The notes: generated by a model not told the origin, from the sequence alone. A stretch of DNA of 64,000 nt from JABDQW01 sp942492025 (GCA_942492025.1 CALODJ010000008.1:1-64000); one strand, 5' to 3'; counted from the first letter of the stretch, positions 35,277 to 45,306 are shown. Numbers and translations are program-made.

Positions 35277-37419
35277 TCCTCAGGTCCTTCGTGCACTCAG
35301 TGCCTGTTTCGCCGCCTCTGTCGCAGCGGTCGCATTTGTCTATACCGGTGCCTTTGGCGCCTTGATCAGTGCACTGCTCACCTTGGCTGCATCATTGATC
35401 ACACTCGATCTTGCATGGCATCACAGAGAGCACATCGAAGCGCTGAGCAGATACGCCGAGTCCATCGCGATGGCGGGTATGGTTATTTTCCTGCCATCGA
35501 TTCTGATCTGGGGACTGTTACCGGGACTGCTGATATTTCTCGCATTCGCCCAACTTGCTTTGAATCTGCAACTGGTCGAGCACAAGCATGTTCATTACGG
35601 CCTGCTGGTCAGTTTTATTTATCTGTTCATGGGCGCGGCTCAAGCAATCACAGGTTATTATCTGGTGTTCATGGCCATCTATGCCTCAGCAGCGGCCGTG
35701 TGCCTGAGCACGCTCAATTCTGACAGGCAAGGCTCACACCATGCCCCGTTTCCTCCATACTCGAGCATGCGTTCAGTGGCCTGGCTATTGAGCCTGACAT
35801 TCATCGTTTATCTGGTGCTGCCGCGGCCACCCGCGGCCAATCTTGGAAATCAGCACAGTGTTGCCGCCAAATACTATGAGGAATCTGAATGGGGTGATGA
35901 TTTAGACACTGGCGATGCCAATCGCGACGACAATAGCAGGAGCGCTGGCGATACTGATATCGTGTCTGATCAGGAGCGAGTCCTTGAATCCGCATCGCAG
36001 GACCCGTCCGGTTATCACTACCGTGGATTTGAGCACAGTTTCAGTATCCTTGATAGCGGCCAGGACTCGAGCCAGGGCAATGCGTTACTCGCCCTGATGT
36101 CGGCACCCCACGGTGCGTATTTAAAGGTGGAAAGCTTCGACCGGTTCGATGGTCTGAGCTGGCATAAAAGCTTCGCTCAGCAGGAACGGCAAAGACTTGA
36201 TAATTTAACACTCGAAATCGACGCCACACAGGAAGCGAATTTCCAGCATACAATGACCCTCGTGAATGACCTCGGACCCTACATTCCTGCAGCACCCACC
36301 GCCGTCAAGCTGCACTTTCCCGCCGACTCCATAATACTGGATGCCTACCAGAATCTGAAACTGCCCGCCAAGCTGCAGAAAGACATCGTATTCACCGTCG
36401 AATCTTTCATCAGTTATCATCAGCATCGCCCATTCGCCGGGACCAAAGCACCGCCAAGAGACAGCGATCTCGCGCTCTATGAGGGCTTTGATCAACGCAT
36501 AAGTCGCCTGGCTGAACAGGTAACACAGGATACAACCGATGATATGGGCAAGGCCCTGCGGCTGGAAACGTTTCTAAAACAAAACTATCAATACGATGCC
36601 AACTCGATATTTACCTCGCAACAAAACACGCCACTTGATCGCTTCCTGTTTGAAACCAGAGCCGGGCATTGTGAATTCTTCGCGAGCGCGCTGGCGGTCA
36701 TGCTGCGCAGCCAGGGTATCCCAAGCCGCCTGGTGACCGGCTTCTCTGCTACGACGATGAACCCTTTGACAGGCTACTATGAGATCTATTCACTGGATGG
36801 CCACGCCTGGGTTGAAGCATGGATTGATGGCAAAGGCTGGATGCTGCTGGAAGCCACACCTCCCTATGAGTTACCCCGTGCTGAAACTGAAACCGTAACC
36901 GCAAAACAGTTACAAAAATACGTCGGGGAACTCCGGAAATATTCAGCGCTCGGGAATGAAGATATGCCGTCACTGGCCGAATTCTGGTCGTTTGCGGCAG
37001 ATCAATTTCGGGCATTCATGCAGTATCTACGCGGACTGATGGCAAGTTACATAACGGAATTGACACTGACATCCGCAATCCTGCTGTGTAGCTGGATAGT
37101 CTTCCGCCGTTTCAAGAATACTGTTCTGGCGTGGCGACTCTACTGGCACGTCAGACGTTACCAACACAGGAACACATCGCAGGATGCTGTTTTTTATATG
37201 CAGCACATACATCAATTACTCCGCATAAGAAATCAGCCCCGCTTACCCGGTGATAGTATTGAATCATTTTGTGGTCACGCTGCATTCCAGGGACTGGACC
37301 AGTCTTGCCTGCAAAGACTATCGGAACATATTAACAGACGCTTCTATGAAAACATCCAGCACGAACTCAATGGCGAATTGTTCAAGAAGGTATTTTTCCA
37401 TGTCTATAAACGCACATGA
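35263..37419 (+). CDS. tgpA: TgpA-like membrane transglutaminase
   Basis: 718 residues from ATG 35263. Five or six N-terminal membrane helices (DUF3488 region) are followed by a large periplasmic part with a transglutaminase-like core: Cys in RAGHCEFFASALAVMLRSQGIPSR, His in DGHAWVEAWIDG and the acidic residue in EATPPYE form the triad. A further helix (ELTLTSAILLCSWIVF) and a cytoplasmic DUF4129-like tail end the protein. It matches TgpA of Pseudomonas, an essential periplasmic transglutaminase. It is last gene of the moxR-DUF58-tgpA operon. Confidence 0.92.
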   Translation: MKVTNPQVLRALSACFAASVAAVAFVYTGAFGALISALLTLAASLITLDLAWHHREHIEALSRYAESIAMAGMVIFLPSILIWGLLPGLLIFLAFAQLALNLQLVEHKHVHYGLLVSFIYLFMGAAQAITGYYLVFMAIYASAAAVCLSTLNSDRQGSHHAPFPPYSSMRSVAWLLSLTFIVYLVLPRPPAANLGNQHSVAAKYYEESEWGDDLDTGDANRDDNSRSAGDTDIVSDQERVLESASQDPSGYHYRGFEHSFSILDSGQDSSQGNALLALMSAPHGAYLKVESFDRFDGLSWHKSFAQQERQRLDNLTLEIDATQEANFQHTMTLVNDLGPYIPAAPTAVKLHFPADSIILDAYQNLKLPAKLQKDIVFTVESFISYHQHRPFAGTKAPPRDSDLALYEGFDQRISRLAEQVTQDTTDDMGKALRLETFLKQNYQYDANSIFTSQQNTPLDRFLFETRAGHCEFFASALAVMLRSQGIPSRLVTGFSATTMNPLTGYYEIYSLDGHAWVEAWIDGKGWMLLEATPPYELPRAETETVTAKQLQKYVGELRKYSALGNEDMPSLAEFWSFAADQFRAFMQYLRGLMASYITELTLTSAILLCSWIVFRRFKNTVLAWRLYWHVRRYQHRNTSQDAVFYMQHIHQLLRIRNQPRLPGDSIESFCGHAAFQGLDQSCLQRLSEHINRRFYENIQHELNGELFKKVFFHVYKRT

Positions 37420-37519
37420 TCTCCACGCTGATGCGCCATTACGGTGGGTAGGCATATTGATGATTAGCCGCTGTCTTCAGTAAGCAGCTCTGTCTGCAAA
37501 TGCGCGTTTTATCAGGGCG

Positions 37520-38464
37520 TCAAACCGCTGTGCTTTTTCCGCTGTGCTTTTTCCGCACTGCCCAGACCGTACACTCGGCATAGCGGGCCATGCGCTGGGT
37601 GATAGAACCCAGCAGAAAGCGCTGTATCGCACTCTTGTCCTTGCAGCCGACCATGATCAGATCACTTTCGGCTTCTTCGGCGGCAGTCAGTATCTCTTCG
37701 CTGACATTCGCCGCCTCACGTAATTGCGTTGTGAGTTCAGCTGTGGCCCATGGTAAAGACTTGACCGCCTTGTCAAGCTCTGCCTGCATGATTATTTTCT
37801 TTTGCATCCAGATACTGCTGATATGCTGACGTACATCCTGACGGTAGGCGGTAATCAGCGGCATGACATTCACTACGCAGATTTTCGAATTCGCCTCCAG
37901 CGGAAAGGATGCGCAGACCTGTAAGGCTTCGCGAGCCACATCGGATATATCATAGGCCAGCATGATCCGGTAAGCCGTGTTGGTTCCGGGTTCGATCGCT
38001 GCCGGAACTCCGTCGCCCGGTTTCTTCTTGACGATTACGACCGAGCACGGCGCGTACTCCAACACACGATCCGACACGCTGCCCAGCATAAAGCGTTGCG
38101 CCCGGCTCTTTCCGTGGGATCCAAGCACAACCAGATCAGCACTGATTTCCTCGGCAACGCGCAGAATCTGATCGACCGGTTTACCCGTGCGCACCAGGGT
38201 TTCACCCGGCCAGCCATCTTCACGCAAACGGGCGCTTTCTCGGTCCACGAGTTCTTGCGCCTCTTCCTTCAAGCGCTTGTTCGCCGCTTTCAATGCTTCG
38301 TTTTGCGTCTCGTCCAGGGCATCGAGTTCCGCCGGCAGCATCGGTATATCATCGACCACGGACAGCACCGTCATGGTTGACCCGGGCGGAAACGGAAACC
38401 GCAGCATGAAATCGAGCGCAGAATCAGAATATTCAGATCCATCTGTGGCGAGGAGTATATTCAT
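37520..38464 (-). CDS. Tandem universal stress protein (two UspA domains)
   Basis: 314 residues from ATG 38464, with AGGAAG upstream on the coding strand; the frame is open to 38515 but that overlaps the antiporter gene. Two Usp domains: first NILLATDGSEYSDSALDF with the nucleotide-binding GSHGKSRAQRFMLGSVS, second RIMLAYDISDVAREAL with GCKDKSAIQRFLLGSIT. G-2x-G-9x-G(S/T) is kept in the first and slightly changed in the second. It is 40 bp after the Ca/Na antiporter on the same strand, so they probably form one transcript. Confidence 0.92.
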   Translation of the reverse strand: MNILLATDGSEYSDSALDFMLRFPFPPGSTMTVLSVVDDIPMLPAELDALDETQNEALKAANKRLKEEAQELVDRESARLREDGWPGETLVRTGKPVDQILRVAEEISADLVVLGSHGKSRAQRFMLGSVSDRVLEYAPCSVVIVKKKPGDGVPAAIEPGTNTAYRIMLAYDISDVAREALQVCASFPLEANSKICVVNVMPLITAYRQDVRQHISSIWMQKKIIMQAELDKAVKSLPWATAELTTQLREAANVSEEILTAAEEAESDLIMVGCKDKSAIQRFLLGSITQRMARYAECTVWAVRKKHSGKSTAV

Positions 38465-38504
38465 TTTTTGCTTCCTGTATTTGACCGGCGATTCATGTTC
38501 ATCA

Positions 38505-39563
38505 CTAATGCGCACTCTGGATGTTCAGGGCATATTGAAGTATGACATAGCCAAGGTACACACTCAGCAGCCAGACGCCCTGCCAGCGATAAAACACACC
38601 TTCCTTGTTCATCGATATGAAAACCCTGAACGAGTAGAGGATGATCAGCATCGCCGGGAAATGGAAATAATAGAAGTTCATCGGAATGACCAGCGGCGCC
38701 GCGGCCGCGGCCGCGCCAATCACGAACAGGACATTGAGCACATCGGCACCCACGATGTTGCCTACCGTGATTTCCGGATGGCCCTTGCGAACGGCAGCGA
38801 TGGCGGTCATCAATTCGGGTAAGGACGTGCCGAAAGCGACCATGGTCGCCGCGATCACATCATCGGGAACGCCGAAACGCATTGCGATTTCGGAGGCACT
38901 GGGAACCAGCACGCGGGCGCCCAAGATCACCAGGAACAGGCCGCCAACGATCAGAATCCAGCTTTTACTGATACTCATGAGTTCCTGCTGAACAACGTCA
39001 TCTTCGGGCAGCAGCACTGCCCCCTGCTTGGCCCACACGAAGGTCATATAGAGGTACAGCAGCAGTAGCCCCAGAAACAGGAAGCCGACCCAGCGATCCA
39101 GTTGCGGCTCGCCATCGCTCATGAAATATATACCGACCGATATCAGCACCAGCAGTGTTGCCGCACTCACCTGCACCCAGCCGGTGCGGTTGAGAATGAA
39201 ACGGTTCACCGGTACGGCCGCGAGCACACAGGTCAGGCCAAAGATGAGCCCGGTATCTGCAATGATCGATCCAACACCATTACCCAGGGCCAGTCCGGGA
39301 TTGCCCATATAGGCCGCCATCACCGAAACAAAGGCTTCGGGCAAAGTCGTACCCAGCGAAACCACCGTCGCACCGATGACAATCTTTGGCATCCCCGTGC
39401 GTTCAGCAAGATCAACAACCCCGTCGATCATCCAGTCTGCACCCAGCGACAGCATGGCAATGCATACCGCGATGATGACCAGCAGCACCAGTGTCGACTG
39501 CTCAGCCACCAGGCCCTGTAGAAGCGACTCATCGCCTATCCAGCTCAATAGCGAGTTATTCAT
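38505..39563 (-). CDS. Calcium/sodium antiporter (YrbG-like, CaCA superfamily)
   Basis: 352 residues with about ten membrane helices. The two alpha repeats are clear: IGATVVSLGTTLPEAFVSVMAA with GNGVGSIIADTGLIFGL, and AATMVAFGTSLPELMTAIAAVRKGHPEITVGNIVGADVLNVLFVIG. The conserved Glu in each (LPE) binds the cation. An inner-membrane exchanger of Ca2+ for Na+ or H+. It is transcribed divergently from the P-type ATPase gene, sharing a 250-bp region that contains a perfect FNR box. Confidence 0.93.
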   Translation of the reverse strand: MNNSLLSWIGDESLLQGLVAEQSTLVLLVIIAVCIAMLSLGADWMIDGVVDLAERTGMPKIVIGATVVSLGTTLPEAFVSVMAAYMGNPGLALGNGVGSIIADTGLIFGLTCVLAAVPVNRFILNRTGWVQVSAATLLVLISVGIYFMSDGEPQLDRWVGFLFLGLLLLYLYMTFVWAKQGAVLLPEDDVVQQELMSISKSWILIVGGLFLVILGARVLVPSASEIAMRFGVPDDVIAATMVAFGTSLPELMTAIAAVRKGHPEITVGNIVGADVLNVLFVIGAAAAAAPLVIPMNFYYFHFPAMLIILYSFRVFISMNKEGVFYRWQGVWLLSVYLGYVILQYALNIQSAH

Positions 39564-39726
39564 TTGTTTCTCATGACGGCTCTGTTAGAGTGTGTGTTCG
39601 ATCATCTACTACTGGCGGCATCCTGGATCAGTCCACCCACCGTACCAAATAACCATGTTGATTTCCGCACATACAATACATGAATTTTCCAGAATTTAAA
39701 AAAATAAAAAATATTAATCAACTACT

Positions 39727-39740
39727 TTGATTCAGATCAA
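39727..39740. promoter_or_regulatory. FNR/ANR box between the antiporter and the P-type ATPase
   Basis: TTGATTCAGATCAA fits TTGAT-N4-ATCAA exactly. A -10-like TATCAT at 39764-39769 would put the box near -41 for the ATPase promoter, the class II position. It lies 74 bp before the ATPase start and 164 bp before the antiporter start, so it could serve either. Confidence 0.75.
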
Positions 39741-39813
39741 TAATATGTCAGAGTTGAAAAGAATATCATTGACGCTAAGAAAACAATAACGAGAAACGCA
39801 GGATGTACATATA

Positions 39814-42800
39814 GTGTCTGGCGCATCACCCATATCAGAACATCTCGCACTTGTGCACACAAGTGTCGCGGGTCGAACGCGATTTGAAGTCGCGGGCCTG
39901 TATCGTTCACCACGGATCAAGGAAAAGCTCGAGACTGAACTGAGTGCTGTCAGCGGCATCAATCGCGTCACGGCCAATAGCCTGACCGGACGCGTACTGG
40001 TGTTATATGACCCCGATGTCACCATCGAAGGCATTATCGCCGCGATCGAGCAGCATCTCGATAGGAGGGTAAAACTACGCCGCAAAACCGAGCGCTCCGC
40101 TGTCAAAGAAAAACTCGACTTCAAACAAGCTTACAATCGAGCCAACGGCATACTTGGCAGTATCCCTGCCCTGCTCTACTCACTGCCGATATTCCGGACG
40201 GCGCCCGCTCGAGCCCCTGGTAATGAGAACGTAGAATCCCAGAGCCTCGAGGCCTGGCATAGGACGCCGCTGGACGAGTTGCTGCAAAAACTGGACACGA
40301 CGCAGCACAAGGGTTTGGAAGATGATGAAGCTGCACGGCGCCTGGAGCGTTACGGCCTGAACAGCCTGACGGCCGCTGCGGCCCGTTCCGATCTGTCCAT
40401 CATGCTCGGTCAGTTCAACAGCGCACCCGTATACATGCTGGGAGGCTCAGCGGTCATCGCCATCGTGACCGGAGGCATCATCGATGCCGTCGTCATACTC
40501 GGCGTGGTTATCATCAACGCTGCGATCGGTTTTGTGACCGAACGCCAGGCTGAGAAAACGATAAGCTCATTATCCGACACCGGTGTACGCTCGGTGCGCG
40601 TGCTGCGCAACGGAGTAGAAACGGATATTGATGTTGAAGCCATCGTTCCCGGCGATATTCTGGTCTTCTCGCCCGGCACCTACGTCTCAGCGGATGCGCG
40701 CATTCTGAAATCACACCGACTCAGTGTCGATGAATCGGCGCTGACCGGCGAGAGCATGCCGGTCAAGAAAGACCATGAATTCCTTGCCGGTAAATCGACG
40801 GCACTCGGTGACCGCCGCAATATGGCTTACATGGGTACGCACATAAGTGGGGGTAACGGTCGCGCAGTAGTTGTCGCAACCGCCGCGGCCACAGAACTGG
40901 GCCAGATCCAGACCATGGTCGGTGAAGCGGAAGCCCCGGAAACTCCGATGCAGAAGCAACTGGACAAGATGGGCACAACGCTCGCTCTGCTCAGCGGCGC
41001 CGTCTGTGCCGGTGTATTCGGCGTCGGTGTGATGCGCGGCTACGCGGTACTGGAAATGCTCAAGGCATCGGTGTCGCTTGCCGTTGCAGCGGTGCCGGAG
41101 GGCCTGCCCGCCGTTGCCACGACGACGCTGGCCATGGGCATCGCCGACATGCGCAAGCACAATGTGGCCGTGCGCCATCTCGACGCCGTCGAAACCCTTG
41201 GCTCTGTCCAGGTCTTCTGCATGGACAAGACCGGGACGCTGACAATGAACCGCATGGCCGTGGTATCGGTCCACAGCGGTGAAACTGCGTACGCCATCGC
41301 AGCACAACAATTTCTCCATGATGGCGTGGCTATCAAAGCCACCGAACAGCTTGAAACCGTGCAATTAATGCAAATCGTTTCGTTGTGCAGTGATACCGCG
41401 TTCAATGATATCGATGGCGAAAGGAGACTGACCGGATCACCCACCGAAATGGCACTCGTGGACCTGGCGCTGGATGCCGGTATCGATGTCGAAGAATTGC
41501 GCGAACACCATCCCCGCTTACACAGCCGTGACCGCGCCGATGGACGCCCCTACATGACCACCCTGCACCCATGGAAAGAGGGTAAATACCTGCTCGCGGT
41601 CAAGGGTAGCCCAGAAGAAGTGCTGTCGATGTGCAAAGACCAGATCCGCGATGGCCGGCAGGTAAGACTCAACAAAGCGTCGCGTGATGCGATTATGGCA
41701 GAAAATGACCGCATGGCCGGGGACGCCTTGCGTGTGCTGGCCGTGGCCTATCGCGAGCTCGACGAAGAGCGCATGCCCGACAAGACCGAACAACTCACCT
41801 GGCTTGGCCTGGCCGGCATGGCCGATCCGATGCGTGAGGGTATGGATATTCTGATCAAGCAATTCCACCGCGCCGGCATCGACACCGTTATGATAACCGG
41901 CGACCAGGCTGCGACCGCCCAGGCCATCGGCAAGCAACTCGGGCTCAGTGGTGACAAACCGCTGCAGGTACTGGAATCGAGTAAACTCGAAGATGTCGAA
42001 CCTGAACTGCTCGCCGGCCTGGTCAAAAATGTGCACGTATTTGCCCGCGTCAGTCCGGCCCATAAATTGCGCATTGTGCAGGCTTTCCAGGATGCCGGTC
42101 GCGTCGTCGCGATGACCGGTGATGGCATCAATGATGGCCCGGCGTTGAAAGCAGCCGACATCGGTGTTGCGATGGGCGAAAGTGGCACCAATGTCGCACG
42201 CGATGTGTCGGATGTGGTGCTTGAAGATGATAATCTGCACACCATGGCCATTGCCGTCAGTCAGGGACGCACCATCTACAACAACATACGCAAGATGATC
42301 CATTTCATGGTCTCGACCAACCTGACCGAGATCGAGGTCATGCTGGCGGGTATTGCGACCGGCATCGGTGCGCCGATGAACTCGATGCAATTGCTGTGGA
42401 TCAACCTGGTCACCGATATCTTCCCGGGCCTCGCGCTGTCGATGGAACCGGAAGAAAAAGAGATCATGGAGATCCCACCGCGTAAACCTGAAGATGCGAT
42501 CATCAGTGGCACGGACCTGCGGCACATGACCATCGAATCCGGCATTATCGGTGTCGGCACCATGGCGGCCTACCTTTACGGCCTGAAACGCTACGGCCCG
42601 GGTGCAGCAGCGAGCACACTCGCCTTCAACACCCTGACCCTGAACGAACTTGCGCACGCCTACAGTTCGCGCTCAGAATACCGGCATGTGTTTAATCGCA
42701 ACACCGACCTGCAGCCGAATCCACATTTGAACAAGGCCATTCTGGGCATGGCGGGATTGCAGGCGATCGTCAGTTTTCTACCCGGACCCCGGCAGATTCT

Positions 42801-42996
42801 GGGCACAGCACCCATGGGGCTCATTGATCTGTTCGTGATTGCCGGTGGTGTGCTCGGCCCCCTGGTCGTCAATGAGGCACTCAAACCCCCGATGCCAAAA
42901 TTGATCACCGTCGAAGAAGAAGAAGAAGTAGAAGAAGAAGCCAGTCAGACACTGACAGGAAGCGAAGAACAAAACCTTGCGGATGAACGAACATGA
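39814..42996 (+). CDS. Type II cation-transporting P-type ATPase with degenerate HMA-like N-terminus
   Basis: 1060 residues, GTG start at 39814. Residues about 10-85 resemble an HMA fold (AGRTRFEVAGLYRS…NSLTGRVLVLYDPD) but lack the CxxC metal site. The ATPase core has TGES at 311-314, PEGLP at 428-432 in M4, phospho-Asp471 in DKTGTLT, and the hinge MTGDGINDGPALKAADIG. PEGLP points to type II (Ca2+ or monovalent cation) rather than copper or zinc pumps. The C-terminal tail is a short acidic run (EEEEEVEEEA). The stop overlaps the metK-like start (ATGA). A perfect FNR box upstream suggests low-oxygen expression. Confidence 0.92.
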   Translation: MSGASPISEHLALVHTSVAGRTRFEVAGLYRSPRIKEKLETELSAVSGINRVTANSLTGRVLVLYDPDVTIEGIIAAIEQHLDRRVKLRRKTERSAVKEKLDFKQAYNRANGILGSIPALLYSLPIFRTAPARAPGNENVESQSLEAWHRTPLDELLQKLDTTQHKGLEDDEAARRLERYGLNSLTAAAARSDLSIMLGQFNSAPVYMLGGSAVIAIVTGGIIDAVVILGVVIINAAIGFVTERQAEKTISSLSDTGVRSVRVLRNGVETDIDVEAIVPGDILVFSPGTYVSADARILKSHRLSVDESALTGESMPVKKDHEFLAGKSTALGDRRNMAYMGTHISGGNGRAVVVATAAATELGQIQTMVGEAEAPETPMQKQLDKMGTTLALLSGAVCAGVFGVGVMRGYAVLEMLKASVSLAVAAVPEGLPAVATTTLAMGIADMRKHNVAVRHLDAVETLGSVQVFCMDKTGTLTMNRMAVVSVHSGETAYAIAAQQFLHDGVAIKATEQLETVQLMQIVSLCSDTAFNDIDGERRLTGSPTEMALVDLALDAGIDVEELREHHPRLHSRDRADGRPYMTTLHPWKEGKYLLAVKGSPEEVLSMCKDQIRDGRQVRLNKASRDAIMAENDRMAGDALRVLAVAYRELDEERMPDKTEQLTWLGLAGMADPMREGMDILIKQFHRAGIDTVMITGDQAATAQAIGKQLGLSGDKPLQVLESSKLEDVEPELLAGLVKNVHVFARVSPAHKLRIVQAFQDAGRVVAMTGDGINDGPALKAADIGVAMGESGTNVARDVSDVVLEDDNLHTMAIAVSQGRTIYNNIRKMIHFMVSTNLTEIEVMLAGIATGIGAPMNSMQLLWINLVTDIFPGLALSMEPEEKEIMEIPPRKPEDAIISGTDLRHMTIESGIIGVGTMAAYLYGLKRYGPGAAASTLAFNTLTLNELAHAYSSRSEYRHVFNRNTDLQPNPHLNKAILGMAGLQAIVSFLPGPRQILGTAPMGLIDLFVIAGGVLGPLVVNEALKPPMPKLITVEEEEEVEEEASQTLTGSEEQNLADERT

Positions 42997-44180
42997 CCAG
43001 TAACTTTATATTCACCTCAGAGTCCGTCACCAGTGGACATCCGGACAAAATCTGCGACCAGGTCAGCGATGCTGTGATCGATCACTTCCTGAAACAGGAT
43101 CCTGATGCTCGCGTCATTGCTGAATGCGCGGTATCCAGTGGCGTGATGTTTATCTCCAGTCATTACGCTTCGTCGGCGGCCGCACTGGACATCTCAGATA
43201 TCGCTCGCCGCACAATCAGTGAAATCGGCTATCCGAAGGACGTTTTCGATGCCGATGACTGCGCCATCCTGACCAGCATCATGGATCACAGCAGTGCGGA
43301 TTACACCCCCATGGATCTGGATGCAATGACGGATGCGCAGCTCGACGCGGTCACTGCTCGCCAGCAGACCAGTGTGTTCGGTTATGCGTGTGACCATACC
43401 GAGGATTTGATGCCAATGCCGATATGGCTTGCTCACAAACTCGCCCACCGCATGGACGTGATACACATGACCAAGAAACTGCCGTACCTGCTACCCGATG
43501 CCGAAATCCAGGTCGGTTTCGAATTTCACAACGGCCAGCCTGCGCGCCTGCACAGCATCACACTGGTCGCCACCCAGCTCGAAGACAGTGAGGTCGAGCT
43601 GGAGGGCCTGCGCGATGACCTGATCGATAAAGTCATCGAGCCTGTATTTAAAAAAGAGAAGATCAAGGCAGATGAGCACACAATAATTAACATCAACCCT
43701 GCTGGCCCGCGTAAAGGCGGTGGCCCTTCAGTGCATTCCGGCCTGACTGGACGCAAGACGGGGATCGACGCCTACGGTGGCTATGCCCGCTCCAGTGGTG
43801 CAGCGCTCAGTGGCAAGGATCCGATGCGAATTGATCGAGTCGGTGCCTATATCGCGCGTTACGCGGCAAAAAATGTCGTCGCCGCTGGACTGGCCAAGGA
43901 ATGTGAAGTACAGCTGAGTTATTCGATTGGCTGCGCTGATCCGGTCAGTCTCAGGGTACGCACGTTCGGTAGCAGCACCCTGGAAGACACTGCCATCGCC
44001 GATCGTTTAAAAGAGGTGATAGATTTTCGCCCAGGCGGGGTAGTACGCGATCTCGGCCTGAAGAATATAAGTGCCCAGTTAGGTGGTTTTTACCGCAAAC
44101 TTGCGGTCTATGGACACATGGGGCGCTCGGATATCGATGTTCCCTGGGAGAACACCGCTATCGCGAGCAAGCTGAAATAA
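42993..44180 (+). CDS. metK: Divergent methionine adenosyltransferase (MetK homologue)
   Basis: 395 residues. Conserved: ESVTSGHPDKICDQVSDAV at the N-terminus, FGYACDHTEDLMPMPIWLAHKL, SGLTGRK, AYGGYA and SGKDPMRIDR. Altered: the loop that reads GAGDQG in standard MetK is TARQQTSV here (residues 121-128), losing the active-site Asp, and the second Lys of the SGKDP motif region is Arg279; Lys275 and Asp281 remain. It is translationally coupled to the P-type ATPase upstream by ATGA overlap, an unusual partner for SAM synthesis. It may be an additional, specialised copy; the organism's main metK is probably elsewhere. SAM synthesis is therefore likely but not assured. Confidence 0.85.
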   Translation: MTSNFIFTSESVTSGHPDKICDQVSDAVIDHFLKQDPDARVIAECAVSSGVMFISSHYASSAAALDISDIARRTISEIGYPKDVFDADDCAILTSIMDHSSADYTPMDLDAMTDAQLDAVTARQQTSVFGYACDHTEDLMPMPIWLAHKLAHRMDVIHMTKKLPYLLPDAEIQVGFEFHNGQPARLHSITLVATQLEDSEVELEGLRDDLIDKVIEPVFKKEKIKADEHTIININPAGPRKGGGPSVHSGLTGRKTGIDAYGGYARSSGAALSGKDPMRIDRVGAYIARYAAKNVVAAGLAKECEVQLSYSIGCADPVSLRVRTFGSSTLEDTAIADRLKEVIDFRPGGVVRDLGLKNISAQLGGFYRKLAVYGHMGRSDIDVPWENTAIASKLK

Positions 44181-44189
44181 GGCCCTGGT

Positions 44190-44209
44190 AAAAACGCCTC
44201 ACTGAGGCG
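44190..44209 (-). terminator. Terminator of the small membrane protein gene
   Basis: On the minus strand a CGCCTC-AGT-GAGGCG hairpin is followed by TTTTTAC, directly after the stop of the 44212-44442 gene. On the plus strand the same hairpin could end the ATPase-metK transcript, though it lacks a T run there. Confidence 0.65.
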
Positions 44210-44211
44210 CA

Positions 44212-44442
44212 TCAGACCTTGGGCGGAAGATATTTATTCAAGGAACCGATCAATACGCCGCTCGCTATTGAGAAAACCCCTGTCACCGCTGCTATCTTGG
44301 CCAGTTCTTTCGGCGGCGGCAGTTCGAAATGCGCCTCCTTACCCATTTGTTTGTCCTCTTTCGCGCGACCCATGTTGTAATGAATCAGGGCCTCGGCCAT
44401 GAAGACACCGAAGGTTATCCCGGTAACTAAATAACGTCCCAT
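44212..44442 (-). CDS. Small two-helix membrane protein, unknown function
   Basis: 76 residues. The N-terminal hydrophobic stretch (YLVTGITFGVFMAEALIHY) and the C-terminal one (LAKIAAVTGVFSIASGVLIGSL) flank a charged middle (NMGRAKEDKQMGKEAHFELPPPKE). I do not recognise the family. It converges with the metK-like gene and has its own terminator. Small membrane proteins recur in this island (see 46345, 47532 and 49626). Confidence 0.6.
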   Translation of the reverse strand: MGRYLVTGITFGVFMAEALIHYNMGRAKEDKQMGKEAHFELPPPKELAKIAAVTGVFSIASGVLIGSLNKYLPPKV

Positions 44443-44702
44443 ATCTAATCTCTCATTGTGTTGTTTGAAAACAGGTTACACGATCCGATTCAGCCTGCCA
44501 GGCGCGAGCGTATCGTGCATATTCTGCATGTATTGACAGGCTGAAGCGGAGAATACTATTCAACAACGAGCACTGTACACTGGCTATTTAACGCCAAAAA
44601 TGCACAAACGTAAAGAACACATGCTGTAAATATTCCAGCGTGCCGCGAAAGTGCTCTCTCGACTGATTGACGTTTTCGCATAGCGGAATAGTGCCAGACT
44701 CC

Positions 44703-44949
44703 TAGCCTGTATTTCTCACCAGGCGGCGTAGGATACTGATAAGGCATTGGATTTTTGGAGTGAAGCTCGGATGACCAAAAATACAGTGTGTTATTCAAGC
44801 CTGCCTATCACGGTTCAGGCTGGTCTTCGCGTCCATAAGCTTGCTCTTCACTCAAACCGTAGCTATTGCTACGATTTTCGCTCCAGAGCAGCGCTTACGA
44901 ATACGAATCCTGCGCCTGCTCCCGTGATCCCGGTGAGAAATGCGGGTTA
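44703..44949 (-). mobile_element. MITE-like element, family 1, copy C
   Basis: 247 bp, inverted relative to copies A and B. Ends read GCCTGTATTTCTCACCAGG and CCGGTGAGAAATGCGGGT, so both termini have drifted slightly; TA flanks remain. The core matches A and B closely. It lies in the 590-bp gap before the PHA-system gene; nothing else is recognisable in that gap. Confidence 0.88.
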
Positions 44950-45030
44950 GATGATCATTGGGCAGTTGCGATCATCGGCTGAACACCTTAATGTAGGGCG
45001 CCTGACAGACAACGACTGGATGAGAGAAAC

Positions 45031-45306
45031 ATGGCGACAATTCATATCCACAAAAAGCACCATTTGGACAATGCGGCCGTCAGGCAAGAAGTGCAGAATC
45101 TTGCAGACAAATTGAGCAAAGATCTATCAGCGAAATACACCTGGGAAGGCGACCGTCTCGTTTTCAAGCGCAGCGGTGCGAACGGGCATATTGACATAGC
45201 GGATGGCGCTGTCGATGTTGAAATCAAGCTCAGCATGGTGCTCACACCGCTGAAAGGCAAAATTGAACAGACAGTGAACAATTATCTGAACGAACGTTTG
45301 GCTTGA
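45031..45306 (+). CDS. Polyhydroxyalkanoic acid system family protein
   Basis: 91 residues: ATIHIHKKHHLDNAAVRQEVQNLADKL, YTWEGDRLVFKRSGANGHIDIADGAVDVEIKLSMVLTPLKGKIEQTVNNYL. This is the PHA_gran_rgn family (a small alpha/beta protein often found near polyhydroxyalkanoate genes). No PHA synthase is nearby in this window, and the biochemical role is unsettled. It overlaps the end of the convergent EcsC-family gene by 25 bp. Confidence 0.85.
   Translation: MATIHIHKKHHLDNAAVRQEVQNLADKLSKDLSAKYTWEGDRLVFKRSGANGHIDIADGAVDVEIKLSMVLTPLKGKIEQTVNNYLNERLA

Noticed and set aside
41518..42657. Long antisense frame of 379 codons on the minus strand
   Set aside because: It is the mirror of the highly conserved P-type ATPase coding sequence; composition is His/Gln/Asp-rich as in shadow frames.
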